Source: Neglectibacter timonensis (lineage in GTDB: Bacteria; Bacillota; Clostridia; Oscillospirales; Acutalibacteraceae). From it: a stretch of 64,000 nt of DNA. Below the pieces are notes generated by a model. That model searched no databases. It saw nothing but the letters and a program-made list of their open reading frames with translations, and was not told the DNA's origin. Both the position numbers and the translations under genes were made by a program. Location of the stretch: NCBI RefSeq assembly GCF_900048895.1, contig NZ_LT160635.1, positions 169,439 to 233,438 on the forward strand, in the 5' to 3' direction. Shown one piece after another: positions 17,034-25,465 of this stretch. Every line of letters begins with the position of its first letter. Position 1 is the stretch's first letter.

Positions 17034-18389
17034 TCAGGCCCGGAGCGTAAACCTGCGCCGCCACGCCTTGCTGCGGTAGCGCAGCAGGAAGAAAACGCTG
17101 CGGCAGGCCCAATCCGCGGCCATGCCGTACCAGACGCCCTGCAGCCCCAGGTTCAGCGCGCCGCCCAGCAGGTAGCTGAAGCCCACGCGGAACACCCACA
17201 TGGACACGACGCTGACGATCATGGTGTACTTCACGTCACCGGTGGCCCGGTACACGTTGGGGAACATGAAGGCGGCGGGCCACAGGGTGGAACTGACCAC
17301 CGCGGAAAACAGCAGCACCCAGCTGGCCAAGGCCCCGGTCTCTTCCGTCAGGTGGTAGAGCTGGAGGATCAGGGGAATGGCCAGGGAGAAGACCAGGTTG
17401 ATGGCGATGTTGCAGAAGAATGCCAGGCGAAGCAGGCGCAGGGCGTAGTAGCGCACCTGTCTTTCCTCCCCCGCGCCGAAGCAGCGGGAGATGATGGGCA
17501 CCGCCGCCGTGCCGATGGCAGCCCCGGGCAGGATCTGGAAAACCCCGATGGCGTTGCCCACGGCGTTGGCTGTGATGGCCACCGTGCCGAAGGAGGAGAT
17601 CAGGCTGACCACCATGATCTTTCCGAACTGGAACATGGCGTTTTCAATGCCGTTGGGAATGCCGATGCCCAAAATACGTTTCACCGTTCCCCCTTCCAGC
17701 CGGAAGCGGAAGGGACGAGAGAAGTGGAGGGAGTATTTCTCCCGCCGCAGAAGCAGCAGCACCACCACGGCGGCCACGATCCGGGAGAGGAGGGTGGGGA
17801 TGGCCGCACCCTCGATCTCCCAGCCCAGCCCGTAAATCAAAAGGGCGTTGCCGGAGATGTTCACCGCGTTCATGAGGAAGGAGATCAGCATGGGGGTGCG
17901 GGAATCCGCCATGGTGCGGAAAATGGCCGCACCGCCGTTATACAGGGCGATGAAGGGGATGGAGAACAGGGTGATGGTCAGGTAGGTATCGGCATACCCC
18001 ATCACCTCCTGGGTGATGGAGCCGAACACCGTGCGCAGGATCACCCCCCGCAGGAAGAACAGGGCGGCGGTGACCACGGCGGAGATCAGGAAGATCAGCA
18101 GGATCAGCTGGTCTGAAACCCTTCTGGCCCGCTCCTCGTTTTTCGCCCCCAGGTACTGGCCCGCCACCACCGCGCCGCCGGTGGCCAAAGCGGTGAACAG
18201 CTGGATCAGCAGGATGCTCACCGAGTCCACCAGGGAGACGGCGGATACCGCCGCTTCCCCCACGCTGGAAATCATGACGGAGTCCGCCATGCCCACGAAC
18301 ATGGCCAGAAACTGCTCCGCCACCAGCGGCAGGATGATGCGGAAAATGTCCCTGCGGCTGAAGATCAGCCCCTCGGGCGGCTTTTTCAT
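17034..18389 (-). CDS. MATE-family efflux transporter
   Basis: A 451-residue protein of 12 transmembrane helices in two homologous halves; RDIFRIILPLVAEQFLAMFVGMADSVMISSVGEAAVSAVSLV is the classic first-helix MATE signature, and the second half opens with GIPNGIENAMFQFGKIMVVSLIS. It exports cationic drugs or metabolites using Na+ or H+. ATG 18389 has GGGGAGGGG upstream. It is divergent from a second MATE gene at 18931. Confidence 0.9.
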   Translation of the reverse strand: MKKPPEGLIFSRRDIFRIILPLVAEQFLAMFVGMADSVMISSVGEAAVSAVSLVDSVSILLIQLFTALATGGAVVAGQYLGAKNEERARRVSDQLILLIFLISAVVTAALFFLRGVILRTVFGSITQEVMGYADTYLTITLFSIPFIALYNGGAAIFRTMADSRTPMLISFLMNAVNISGNALLIYGLGWEIEGAAIPTLLSRIVAAVVVLLLLRREKYSLHFSRPFRFRLEGGTVKRILGIGIPNGIENAMFQFGKIMVVSLISSFGTVAITANAVGNAIGVFQILPGAAIGTAAVPIISRCFGAGEERQVRYYALRLLRLAFFCNIAINLVFSLAIPLILQLYHLTEETGALASWVLLFSAVVSSTLWPAAFMFPNVYRATGDVKYTMIVSVVSMWVFRVGFSYLLGGALNLGLQGVWYGMAADWACRSVFFLLRYRSKAWRRRFTLRA

Positions 18390-18597
18390 CGGAAACCCCT
18401 CCCCAAAGCAAAAGTTGCGTTTGAAACTGATTTTACTCTTTTTGGGGAAATCCGTCAAGAAAGGGAAAGGGCTTCGCTCCGCCCTGCGCCGGCAGCGTCT
18501 CTTCCGGCACGGTTTTCCGGTACAGGAATACTCAATAAAAAGAGGGCCGTTGTTTTCAGGCAGAATTCACAAAAATGGAAAATAGGCAAAAAAAAAC

Positions 18598-18626
18598 TTA
18601 CGTGTGAGGAAGAAATGACGTAAAAT
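18598..18626 (+). promoter_or_regulatory. Possible promoter of the MATE leader
   Basis: TTACGT (18598-18603), 17-bp spacer, TAAAAT (18621-18626). The -35 box is weak. It would start a structured leader at about 18633. Confidence 0.4.
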
Positions 18627-18631
18627 AAAGC

Positions 18632-18806
18632 GTCGGGGAACGGGCCTGGCCTGCATGGCCGGGGAAAAGCCGCCCGGCTTACCGCAGCCCGGAAAGGCCG
18701 CGGCGGAAACGGAACCTGAAAATGGCATGTAGATGTAAGACCAGCTGGAAACAGTGCGTGATCTATGGAAGCTGATACGCTTCGGGAATCACGCGCTGTT
18801 TTTTGT
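18632..18806 (+). ncRNA. Structured GC-rich leader ending in an intrinsic terminator
   Basis: About 120 nt of GC-rich sequence with possible hairpins (GGCC-TGCAT-GGCC; GCCGC...GCGGC) leads to a terminator: ACAGTGCGTGAT (18751-18762) pairs with ATCACGCGCTGT (18788-18799), containing an inner GAAGC/GCTTC hairpin, then TTTTTTG. It stops 125 bp before the MATE start, an arrangement seen in riboswitch or attenuator control. I do not recognise the aptamer class. Confidence 0.45.
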
Positions 18807-18930
18807 TTTGCCCGGAAAACCAGGGGCGTCTGCAGGGCCTGGAGGCGGGGAAGGCATGGGAAAGAAACGATTGCAGCCCGCCGCCGCGTCGGGTGGGTTT
18901 CCGGGAATTCATTGCAAAGGAGAAACAGAG

Positions 18931-20322
18931 ATGAATGAGACAAAAAAACACTACCTTGCGGAGGAGCCGCTGGGAAAACTGCTTTTAAAATTTTCGGTGC
19001 CCTGCGTGCTTTCCATGCTGGTAAGCGCCCTGTACAACATTGTGGACCAGATTTTTATCGGCCAGGGGGTGGGGTATTTGGGAAACGCGGCCACCAATGT
19101 GGTATACCCCTATACGGTGGCGGCCCTGGCTCTGGCGCTGCTGGCAGGGGACGGCTGCGCAGCGCTCTTGAGCCTTTCCCTGGGAAGGGGGGAAAAGGAA
19201 TCCGCCCACAGATGCGTGGGCAGCGGCATGATGCTGTGCGCGGCGGTGGGACTTGTGCTGATGGCGCTGGGCTTAGCCTTTCAGGAAGAAATCCTGACAC
19301 TGTTCGGCGTGACGGAGTCCTGCCACGGCTATGCGGCGGAATATATGACGGTAATCACCCTGGGGATCCCCTTCTATGTGTTCGCCTCCGGCATGAATTC
19401 CGTCATCCGTGCAGATGGGTCGCCGGGGTATTCCATGTTTGCCACGGTGTTGGGGGCCGTGCTCAATTTGATTCTGGATCCGGTGGCTATCTTTGCGCTG
19501 GGGATGGGGGTGTGGGGCGCGGCTGCCGCCACCATCATCGGCCAGGCGGCCTCCTGTGCGGCCACGCTTTTCTATTTCCGCAGGCCCAAATCCTTTTCCC
19601 TGCAGAGGGCCAGCTTCCGGCCCTCCGGCCTGCTCTGCCGCAGAATCGGCCAGCTGGGGATTTCCAGCTTTATCACCCAGATTGCCATCGTGGCGGTGAT
19701 GGCGGTGGCAAACAACATGATTGTGCTCTGCGGGCCGCGCTCCGTCTATGGGGCGGATATTCCCCTTTCTGTTGTGGGGATTGTCATGAAGGTGTTCGGC
19801 ATTGTCATCGCCTTTTCCGTGGGGATTGCCGTGGGCGGGCAGCCCATTGTGGGCTTCAACTACGGCGCCCGCAATTTTGAGCGGGTCCGGGGGACGTACA
19901 GCCGGATCCTCTGGGCCAATTTGGCGGTGGGGAGCCTGGCGATGCTGCTGTTCGAGGCCTGCCCCCAGGCGCTTGTGTCGCTTTTCGGGAATGAAAGCCA
20001 GCTCTACAACGAGTTTGCCTGCCTCTGCTTCCGCGTTTTCCTGGGAGGAATCCTGCTGTGCTGTATCCAGAAAGCCAGCAGCATTTTCCTGCAATCCATT
20101 GGAAAGCCGGTGAAGGCGGCCGTGCTTTCTCTGTCCCGGGACGTGGTGTTCCTGCTGCCTGGAGTGGTGCTGCTGGCACGCCTGTTCGGGGTGGAGGGGA
20201 TGCTTTGGGCCGCCCCTGCGGCGGATGCGCTGTCCGCCCTGCTCACCTTGCTTCTGGTGGGGGGAGAGCTGAAAAAGATGCGGGGGAACCGCGCCGGCGT
20301 GATAAGTACAGTTTGCGGATAA
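18931..20322 (+). CDS. MATE-family efflux transporter (second copy)
   Basis: A 463-residue, 12-helix MATE protein. LGKLLLKFSVPCVLSMLVSALYNIVDQIFIGQGVGYLGNAA is the family's first-helix signature of the DinF/MepA-like branch, and GVAVGGQPIVGFNYGARN is the conserved loop of the second half. Start 18931 has AAGGAG. It differs clearly from the neighbouring MATE on the other strand and alone has the terminator-bearing leader, so the two are probably regulated separately. Confidence 0.9.
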   Translation: MNETKKHYLAEEPLGKLLLKFSVPCVLSMLVSALYNIVDQIFIGQGVGYLGNAATNVVYPYTVAALALALLAGDGCAALLSLSLGRGEKESAHRCVGSGMMLCAAVGLVLMALGLAFQEEILTLFGVTESCHGYAAEYMTVITLGIPFYVFASGMNSVIRADGSPGYSMFATVLGAVLNLILDPVAIFALGMGVWGAAAATIIGQAASCAATLFYFRRPKSFSLQRASFRPSGLLCRRIGQLGISSFITQIAIVAVMAVANNMIVLCGPRSVYGADIPLSVVGIVMKVFGIVIAFSVGIAVGGQPIVGFNYGARNFERVRGTYSRILWANLAVGSLAMLLFEACPQALVSLFGNESQLYNEFACLCFRVFLGGILLCCIQKASSIFLQSIGKPVKAAVLSLSRDVVFLLPGVVLLARLFGVEGMLWAAPAADALSALLTLLLVGGELKKMRGNRAGVISTVCG

Positions 20323-20374
20323 GCCCTTTTGGGAACAGGGGCGGAGCGCCGCTTTTCAATTTTGGAAGGGCTGG

Positions 20375-22918
20375 TCACTGGGGAGGGAGGTCCTTCAGGC
20401 TGGACTCGTCCGCCGCAACCTTGACCCTGCCGCTGGCCAGCAGGGAGAGAAAGGCCTCTACCAGGCGGGGATCGAACTGCTTTCCGGCTTCCTCCCGGAG
20501 GATTTCCATCACCCGCTTCAGGGGGATGCCGGGCTTGTAGCAGCGCTTGGAGACCATGGCGTCGAAGGAATCCGCCACACAGAGGATTCTGGCGGTGAGG
20601 GGGATGTTTTCCCCGGCGATCCCCCTGGGGTAGCCTCCGCCGTCGTACCGCTCGTGGTGGCCGGTCACCGCGGGGATGACGTAGTCCAGGGAGGGAAGGT
20701 GCTTGATGATGCCGATGGAGGCCTCCACGTGGCCCTTGACCACGCCGAATTCCTCCTCCGTCAGCCGGCCCGGCTTATTGAGGATGCTTTCCGGAATCCC
20801 AATTTTTCCCACGTCATGCAGCAGCGCCGCCTGCCGCAGCATTTCGATGGTGTCCTGGTTCATGCCCAGGGCCTCCCCCAGGGAGGTGGCATAGTAGGCC
20901 ACGTTGTTGGAATGGCGGAAGGTGTAATGGTCCTTGGTGTCGATGGCCGCCGTCAGGGCGAACACCGTGGATTCGTATTCCTGATAGATGTACTTCGGCG
21001 CGCCGGATTCCTCCAGTTTTTTGACGCCGTTTACGGTGGTGTCGAAGACCCGGATGGCGTTTTTCCCGCTGCGCTTGGCATGGTAGACGGAGAGGTCCAC
21101 ATTGTCCAGCAGTTCCTTGGGGGTGGAAGCCCCGTAGGGGTAGGCGCTGATTCCCGCGCTGATGGTCAGGCGCTTGATGGAGTATTCCCCGCCGCTTTCG
21201 TTCAGGCTGTAGATCTGGCGGCTGATGGATTCCGTCAGCTTTTTGGCGGCCAGCACGTCGTAATGGGGCAGCAGGATTGCAAATTCCTTGCCGCTGTACC
21301 TGGCCGCCACGCCGTTTTCCCCAATGCTGGCGGTGATGACCCTGGCGATGCGCTGCAGGGCCCTGTCGCCCTCCGCCATGCCGTACAGCTGGTTGTAGAG
21401 CTTGAAGTCGTCCACGTTGATCAGCACCAGCACCAGGGAGGATTTTTTGCAGGAGAGGAAGAGCTCCTCCATCTTGGCGTTGAAATGTTTCCTGTTGTAG
21501 AGCCCGGTCAGCTCGTCGGTGACGGCTTCCCGGTAGGCCTGCTCGTAGAGCATGGAGTTTTTGATGGCGATGGACGCCACGGAGGCCAGGGCCGCCAGAA
21601 AGGCCACGTCGTCCGCGCTGATACGGCTTTTCCCGTTTTTATGGGAGAGCAGGATGATGCCCACCAGCTCCCCCTGGTCCTTCAGGGGCTGGATGTATTC
21701 CACTCCCAGGCCGGCAAGCAGCTTTTTTTCGGAATCCCACATGGCCTTATAGGCCACGCTGTAGCGGAACTCCTTCAGGAACAGGCCATCGTCCCCTTCC
21801 TGAAGCCGGGCTACAATGGGGCTGTCTGCCCGCAGGAAAAAGGAATTGTCCGCAAGGGGCTTGTCCGTATGGACGGTGGAAAAGGGCGCGTCCCTGTGGT
21901 CCTGCATGCAGATGTAGACGGAATCCGCCTCGGTGGAGGCTTTGACGGCCCTGGTGATCTCCTCGTAGATGTCCCGGATCCGCAGACTTTTGGAAACCGT
22001 GAGGCTGAACTGCTGCAGGCATTCCTGCTTCATGCGGTCCTCCTTGATGAACACGGCGTTGAGGAATTTCTTCCACACAAGCATGAACAGCAGGGAGACG
22101 ATGAGGAACAGGCAGCCCAGCACCAGGGTGGAATTGCTGCCGCCTAGCCGGGGGAAATACGCCTTCAGGAAGGAGAGGAACCGCGGGCTCAGGTTATAGA
22201 ACAGGATGACCGAGGCGATCAGCGAGGCGCCGTAGCACACAGCTTCGCTGGTGAGCATCTTCAGCCGGAACAGCCGCCGTTTTGTCAGGGCGTAGAACAT
22301 GAGCCCCGCGTTGAGCAGGCAGCAGAGGATGTCGATGGGGAAGCCCTTCAGGGCGGGGATCAGCAGGGCCAGGTTGCCGCTGAACATCAGCACAATGCCC
22401 GCCAGGGTGGGCTCGATCTGCTTGCGGAAAACAGGGTCCTTTTTGCAGTTGGTCACAATGATGTAGATCATGTGGAACATGATGCCCGCCGCAATGGCAA
22501 ACAGCACGCCCACGGTCCAGCTCATCTCATAGACAAAAACGGCGTTTCCGTCTACCAGGACCAGGTCCGGCCATTTCAGGAAAATGCCGGTGGGGATATT
22601 GGCCACAAACCCGGCGGTGAGCAGCAGGAACCAGAACTTGCAGAAGCCCGGCCTGCGCTGCCCGGAAAAGGCGTTGACAAAGTAGAACAGCGCGTAGGCC
22701 AGATAGAGCAGGCCGCCCAGGGAGACATGGTACCAGAACTGATAGGAGGGCCAAAGCTGAATCCGCATAAAGAAGGAGCCGCCCGTCCACACCATGGAGG
22801 CCAGGATCACAAAGAGGTAGGAGGTGACGATCCGGTTTTTCTTGGCCGCCAGGAAGACCAGGAACAGGAAGGTGTAGCAGGCAAGGGCGATCACCGGGAT
22901 ATAATCGAAAGCGCCCAT
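20375..22918 (-). CDS. 7TM-GAF-GGDEF-HD-GYP cyclic-di-GMP phosphodiesterase
   Basis: An 847-residue membrane sensor: about seven transmembrane helices (1-230, HisKA_7TM-like), one more hydrophobic segment near 270-290, a GAF domain (about 310-460), a GGDEF domain (about 470-625) and an HD-GYP domain (about 650-830). The GGDEF site is degenerate (YSGKEFA), so that domain probably senses GTP or is structural. HD-GYP is intact: LLHDVGKIGIP and GHHERYDGGGYPRG. Net activity should be cyclic-di-GMP breakdown. Its ATG shares one base with the stop of the GH3 gene (TGATG), so it is tightly coupled to GH3 and the methyltransferase-like gene. Confidence 0.88.
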   Translation of the reverse strand: MGAFDYIPVIALACYTFLFLVFLAAKKNRIVTSYLFVILASMVWTGGSFFMRIQLWPSYQFWYHVSLGGLLYLAYALFYFVNAFSGQRRPGFCKFWFLLLTAGFVANIPTGIFLKWPDLVLVDGNAVFVYEMSWTVGVLFAIAAGIMFHMIYIIVTNCKKDPVFRKQIEPTLAGIVLMFSGNLALLIPALKGFPIDILCCLLNAGLMFYALTKRRLFRLKMLTSEAVCYGASLIASVILFYNLSPRFLSFLKAYFPRLGGSNSTLVLGCLFLIVSLLFMLVWKKFLNAVFIKEDRMKQECLQQFSLTVSKSLRIRDIYEEITRAVKASTEADSVYICMQDHRDAPFSTVHTDKPLADNSFFLRADSPIVARLQEGDDGLFLKEFRYSVAYKAMWDSEKKLLAGLGVEYIQPLKDQGELVGIILLSHKNGKSRISADDVAFLAALASVASIAIKNSMLYEQAYREAVTDELTGLYNRKHFNAKMEELFLSCKKSSLVLVLINVDDFKLYNQLYGMAEGDRALQRIARVITASIGENGVAARYSGKEFAILLPHYDVLAAKKLTESISRQIYSLNESGGEYSIKRLTISAGISAYPYGASTPKELLDNVDLSVYHAKRSGKNAIRVFDTTVNGVKKLEESGAPKYIYQEYESTVFALTAAIDTKDHYTFRHSNNVAYYATSLGEALGMNQDTIEMLRQAALLHDVGKIGIPESILNKPGRLTEEEFGVVKGHVEASIGIIKHLPSLDYVIPAVTGHHERYDGGGYPRGIAGENIPLTARILCVADSFDAMVSKRCYKPGIPLKRVMEILREEAGKQFDPRLVEAFLSLLASGRVKVAADESSLKDLPPQ

Positions 22919-24531
22919 CAGGAACCCCTCCTTTCGCAGAACCCCTGGGAAGAGAGCAGGTTCTCCATCTCGTGGGGGGAGGGATTCATGCGGGGCGGCT
23001 CCCCGTACCGCTCCCGGCAGGCGGCGAAAGCGCCGCAGCGGAGGATGGTCACCTGCAGGGGATCGATGCCCAGGATCTTTTTCAAATCCCTGTAATCCTG
23101 GTCGATATAACGGAAATAGGTGCTCAGCTGCTCCCGCAGGATTTCCGCCGTCACGGCGGAGGAAACCAGGGAATCCGGGGACATCTCCACATAGAGGTGC
23201 ATATAGGGGCGGTTCTCCTTGCTGAACTCCTTGCGGGCCGTCCAGTCCGTCACCGGGAGGCCGGACAGCTCGACGACGGTTTTGATCCCCTGCTCGGAGA
23301 TCCTGGTGAAGCCGCCGATGTCGATGATGGTGGGGATCCTGTCCACATACTCGAACCTGGGGATGCGGGCGCCGTCTTCCCGGCTCTCCAGTCCCGCGCA
23401 GCGGTAGACGTCCCCCACCCGGTAACGGGCGAAAGCCCCTCCCTTAAACACGGTGACGGCCAGCTCGTATTTTTCCCCGGGGACCACCTGGTCCATCAGA
23501 TAGGTCCGGGGCTGGAAGGAGGGGTCGGAAAGGCTTTTCATCATATCCTGCTCCGGAATGAATTCGTAAAAGCAGGTGTCGGGGAAGAAATAGATGCCGT
23601 TGCGTGTCCAGGTTTCCGTGCCCACCAGGGAGGGCTCGGTGCCGGCAAAGAGTTCCATGGGCCGTACGCCCCAGAGCTCCTCCAGGTCGTCCCGGTAGCA
23701 GCGGTTGTCCGTCCCGGCCACCATGAAGCCCTTGAGCTCAAAGAGGTCCTTGGGCATAAGGGCGCGGCCCTCCCTCCTGCAGCGGTACTTGCCGCGAAGG
23801 ATTTTCACGGCCATTTTCGGGCTGCATTTGAGCAGGGATTTCAGCCCGCCGCCGGAACTCATGGAGCCCAGGCTCATGCTTACGGCGTAGGCCACGCTGC
23901 CCAGGCCGAAAAAGTAATCCAGCCCCTGCTTCATGGCCAGTTTGAAACCCGCCTTGTTCCGCTGGCTGAAGGTCATGTCCACTGCCTCCTCCACGGGGGG
24001 CAGGAAATCGATGCTCACAGCCTCGGAAAGGGTGACTGGAAGCAGGCCTGTGGCGTAGGGAAGGGGTGCCAGGCCGTAGAGGATTTTATCGTGAGGGCGG
24101 GTTTTGAACTGGCCCTTGGCCCGGCTGGTGCACAGCAGCTCGCAGGCCACCACATTGTCCCGGAAGGTATCCAGCATGCCCCGGGTATAGGGGGCCAGCT
24201 TGACGGGGTGCCTGCCGCCTTCCCAGGTGGTCTGAATCCAGATCAGAGGCTTCTCCGGCAGCATGTCGTCCCGCTTCAAAAGCAGCACGTCGGCGTAATC
24301 CTCATAGGTAGTGAGGGGCACCATCCGGCGGAATTCCTCCACGGTTTTCGGCTGTTTCCCCTTGAGGATACTTCTGCCCAGCTGGGAGTCCGCCCAAAGG
24401 CCGATCTGCTCCAGCAGGAGACGGTTTTGTATCTTCATATACCCGGGAAGGTCCAGGTCCAGGAACCCGCAGTACTGCTCCCAGATTTCCCGGTACTGCT
24501 TCTTTTTCAGCATCTCGTCCACAGGCTTCAC
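22918..24531 (-). CDS. GH3-family acyl-adenylating protein
   Basis: A 537-residue protein of the GH3 (auxin-responsive promoter) family, relatives of plant acyl-acid amido synthetases. Features: FRRMVPLTTYEDYADVL near 70, WEGGRHPVKLAPYT near 105, SLGSMSSGGGLKSLL, VAGTDNRCYRDDLEELWG, FAGTEPSLVGTETW and the strand YRVGDVYRC before the hinge. Family members adenylate a carboxylate and may transfer it to an amine; bacterial substrates are mostly unknown. It sits between an ICMT-like gene and an HD-GYP gene with gaps of 4 bp and a 1-bp overlap. Confidence 0.8.
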   Translation of the reverse strand: MKPVDEMLKKKQYREIWEQYCGFLDLDLPGYMKIQNRLLLEQIGLWADSQLGRSILKGKQPKTVEEFRRMVPLTTYEDYADVLLLKRDDMLPEKPLIWIQTTWEGGRHPVKLAPYTRGMLDTFRDNVVACELLCTSRAKGQFKTRPHDKILYGLAPLPYATGLLPVTLSEAVSIDFLPPVEEAVDMTFSQRNKAGFKLAMKQGLDYFFGLGSVAYAVSMSLGSMSSGGGLKSLLKCSPKMAVKILRGKYRCRREGRALMPKDLFELKGFMVAGTDNRCYRDDLEELWGVRPMELFAGTEPSLVGTETWTRNGIYFFPDTCFYEFIPEQDMMKSLSDPSFQPRTYLMDQVVPGEKYELAVTVFKGGAFARYRVGDVYRCAGLESREDGARIPRFEYVDRIPTIIDIGGFTRISEQGIKTVVELSGLPVTDWTARKEFSKENRPYMHLYVEMSPDSLVSSAVTAEILREQLSTYFRYIDQDYRDLKKILGIDPLQVTILRCGAFAACRERYGEPPRMNPSPHEMENLLSSQGFCERRGS

Positions 24532-24535
24532 AAGG

Positions 24536-25096
24536 CTACCCCTTTCTCAAGGTGCGCAGGCAGCGCACCACACTGGAAGGCCGCGGGATCAGGAACGGGG
24601 CCTCCCTCCGATACTCCTCATAGTCGCAGAAGGTTTTGGGAAAGGTCCAGACATCCTGAAAAACCGCATACAGGAGGTCAAGGACCGTGCCGGTAACCGC
24701 CAGCACCAGCAGCGGCGCGCCGCCCAAAGCCGCGTACAGCGAAAAATAGAACCCCGCGTACCACAACACCCCGGGGTGGCGGCAAAGGGCGTACATCCCT
24801 GTGCGGCATACCCTTCTGCCCCGGCTCTCCCGCACATAGGTTTCCTCAAAGGGCAGGGCGAAGAAAAGAGTGTAGCAAAGCAGCAGCAGAAAACACAGGG
24901 CGAGAATCCCGCCCGGGACCAGACGGGCGGGATTCCGGTTTTGGCCCTTCCAGCAGGCGGCCGCAGTCAGCAGCAGCAGACCCGCGCAGGATAGGGCAAA
25001 TGCGCCGTGCAGCTTCCTGCTTTTCCACCGCACCTGATTAAAATCATAAAGCAGAAAAAAGAGGTAGCAGACCGCGGTGCCAACCCCAAAAATCAT
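24536..25096 (-). CDS. ICMT-like integral membrane methyltransferase
   Basis: A 186-residue protein with five or so membrane helices. The C-terminal part GMYALCRHPGVLWYAGFY followed by YEEYRREAPFLIPRP follows the isoprenylcysteine carboxyl methyltransferase / phospholipid N-methyltransferase pattern (RHP, then E/Y-x2-Y and IPR at the end). It may methylate a lipidic carboxylate or simply share the fold. ATG 25096 is preceded by GAGGAGC; it is the first gene of the three-gene operon and has a good promoter 40 bp upstream. Confidence 0.65.
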   Translation of the reverse strand: MIFGVGTAVCYLFFLLYDFNQVRWKSRKLHGAFALSCAGLLLLTAAACWKGQNRNPARLVPGGILALCFLLLLCYTLFFALPFEETYVRESRGRRVCRTGMYALCRHPGVLWYAGFYFSLYAALGGAPLLVLAVTGTVLDLLYAVFQDVWTFPKTFCDYEEYRREAPFLIPRPSSVVRCLRTLRKG

Positions 25097-25132
25097 AGCG
25101 CCCTGCTCCTCCGTTTTTTCAAATTCAGAAAC

Positions 25133-25161
25133 ATTATATGTCATATTGGGAGTGGATTCAA
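25133..25161 (-). promoter_or_regulatory. Promoter of the ICMT-GH3-HD-GYP operon
   Basis: Minus strand: TTGAAT (25161-25156), 17-bp spacer, TATAAT (25138-25133). The remaining gap to 25465 is AT-rich then GC-rich; a weak TATAGT (25411-25416) with TTCTTT 17 bp upstream may serve the ABC gene. Confidence 0.7.
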
Positions 25162-25465
25162 GCGAATTCGCAAAATAATCAAGAAAAATTCGGGATCATC
25201 TATACAATTTCACCAAATAGTAATTTAAGCAGTTTTTATACTGGCGGATTATCCTGCATTCAGGCAGAGGCGTCCGGAAGAACGGCGGATGCCGCACGGA
25301 GAGGCAGGGCACGGAAAAGGAGCGGGGGAAAATTCCGGGAAGAAGCCCTGTAGGTCGAAATTGTCAAAGAAAAAACTGCATCGTCCATTCTTTTTATATG
25401 CTTTGCGCGGTATAGTGTGAAGATAGAACGGCCGGAGGGGCCGGATTGTGGGGAGGAATTTTACT

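Noticed and set aside
18632-18806. 6S RNA or a known riboswitch
   Set aside because: The 5' and 3' ends do not pair into a long 6S-like rod, and no known aptamer core could be identified; kept only as an unassigned leader.
20654-22147. 497-residue plus-strand frame opposite the HD-GYP gene
   Set aside because: Antisense composition, no recognisable domain; real gene is on the minus strand.
22972-24696. 574-residue plus-strand frame opposite the GH3 gene
   Set aside because: Shadow frame; GH3 motifs on the other strand are unambiguous.
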